Of a stretch of 5,102 nucleotides of DNA, positions 4,898 through 5,102 are shown piece by piece. Location of the stretch: assembly GCA_938003885.1 (NCBI GenBank), contig CALKWT010000006.1:1-5102 (forward strand), given 5' to 3'. Source of the DNA: an uncultured Balneolaceae bacterium (lineage in GTDB: Bacteria > Bacteroidota > Rhodothermia > Balneolales > Balneolaceae). Each line of letters begins with the position of its first letter. Positions within the stretch are counted from its first letter, which is position 1. A program made the translations under genes and the position numbers. The notes beneath the pieces were generated by a model, which saw only the letters and a list, made by a program, of their open reading frames with translations, was not told the DNA's origin and ran no database searches.

Positions 4898-5102
4898 TCA
4901 AAAATAGATACGCGCTCCCACAGCACCATTCCCCGCAAAGCCGGTATCGGGTACCAGGTCAAGAATCGGAGCGACCTCCACAAATAGATCCAGAGGCAGC
5001 CGCCCCATCACATAGGTGAGCCCAAAGGGAATTCTCACCCCAATCTTGGAGTCATCTGCGAACAGAATTCGTCCCCCGATCCCGTAGTAAAAAGCAACAT
5101 TC
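4898..5102 (-). CDS. C-terminal part of an outer-membrane beta-barrel-like protein (5' end outside the window)
   Basis: Reading the - strand from base 5101 gives 67 residues and a TGA (complement of 4898-4900). The sequence begins NVAFYYGIGGRILF, continues with RIPFGLTYVM and LDLFVEVAPILDLVP, and ends GAVGARIYF. Alternating polar and hydrophobic residues, aromatic girdles (YY, TY, IYF) and a terminal Phe are hallmarks of outer-membrane beta-barrels exported by BAM. The pattern GIGGR...GLTY...DLFVEVAPI...IYF is familiar from small, unnamed barrel proteins of Bacteroidota-like bacteria, whose function is not established. It converges on the ABC gene with 184 bases between. The overlapping 66-aa frame at 4783-4983 on the same strand is a shadow. 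This frame was chosen because it alone shows barrel periodicity and ends in Phe. The start, signal peptide and full length cannot be seen. Confidence 0.75.
   Translation of the reverse strand, partial: NVAFYYGIGGRILFADDSKIGVRIPFGLTYVMGRLPLDLFVEVAPILDLVPDTGFAGNGAVGARIYF

Noticed and set aside
4783..4983. 66-codon - strand frame overlapping the barrel protein
   Set aside because: It is a shifted frame of the same region. The other frame shows beta-strand periodicity and a terminal Phe, while this one is Arg/Trp-rich with no pattern.

Overview
The window looks like a chromosomal segment from a member of the Bacteroidota/Balneolota/Rhodothermota assemblage. This is an inference. It rests on roughly balanced base composition, starts that mostly lack a Shine-Dalgarno sequence, and the flavour of the proteins: an OxyR of the 'VTQPTLSMQIQKLEEELG' type, an Alx-type TerC protein, a COG1119-type ABC ATPase, and a short outer-membrane barrel ending in '...ARIYF'. 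No mobile element, CRISPR array, tRNA or rRNA was seen.

Layout, left to right. (1) The 3' nine-tenths of a LysR-family peroxide sensor, OxyR, on the + strand, with both redox cysteines present and correctly spaced; a weak terminator-like hairpin follows. (2) A complete TerC/Alx-family integral membrane protein (325 aa), a probable manganese/metal exporter. (3) After a 92-base gap, a 144-aa four-helix membrane protein of unknown function, then, 29 bases on, a 319-aa metallo-beta-lactamase/beta-CASP nuclease related to the DNA-ligase-associated exonucleases. These two probably share a transcript. (4) A 380-base stretch (3509-3888) without an established gene. It holds a candidate 35-aa single-span membrane peptide, a 7-base motif repeated four times in alternating orientation, a GC-rich hairpin, a 12-base perfect palindrome and a plausible promoter. 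(5) An orphan ABC ATPase of the ModF/PhrA-like COG1119 type. (6) A convergent intergenic region with two hairpins. (7) On the - strand, the C-terminal 67 residues of an outer-membrane beta-barrel-like protein whose 5' part lies beyond the window.

How they may work together: OxyR next to a TerC/Alx exporter suggests a local link between peroxide sensing and metal (Mn) homeostasis, though no OxyR operator or Mn riboswitch is recognisable between them. The nuclease could belong to DNA repair, but its usual partners (ATP-dependent DNA ligase, Lhr-type helicase) are absent here. The ABC ATPase has no permease in view. Most of the window is ordinary housekeeping and stress-response sequence. The least explained part is the region just after the nuclease gene.
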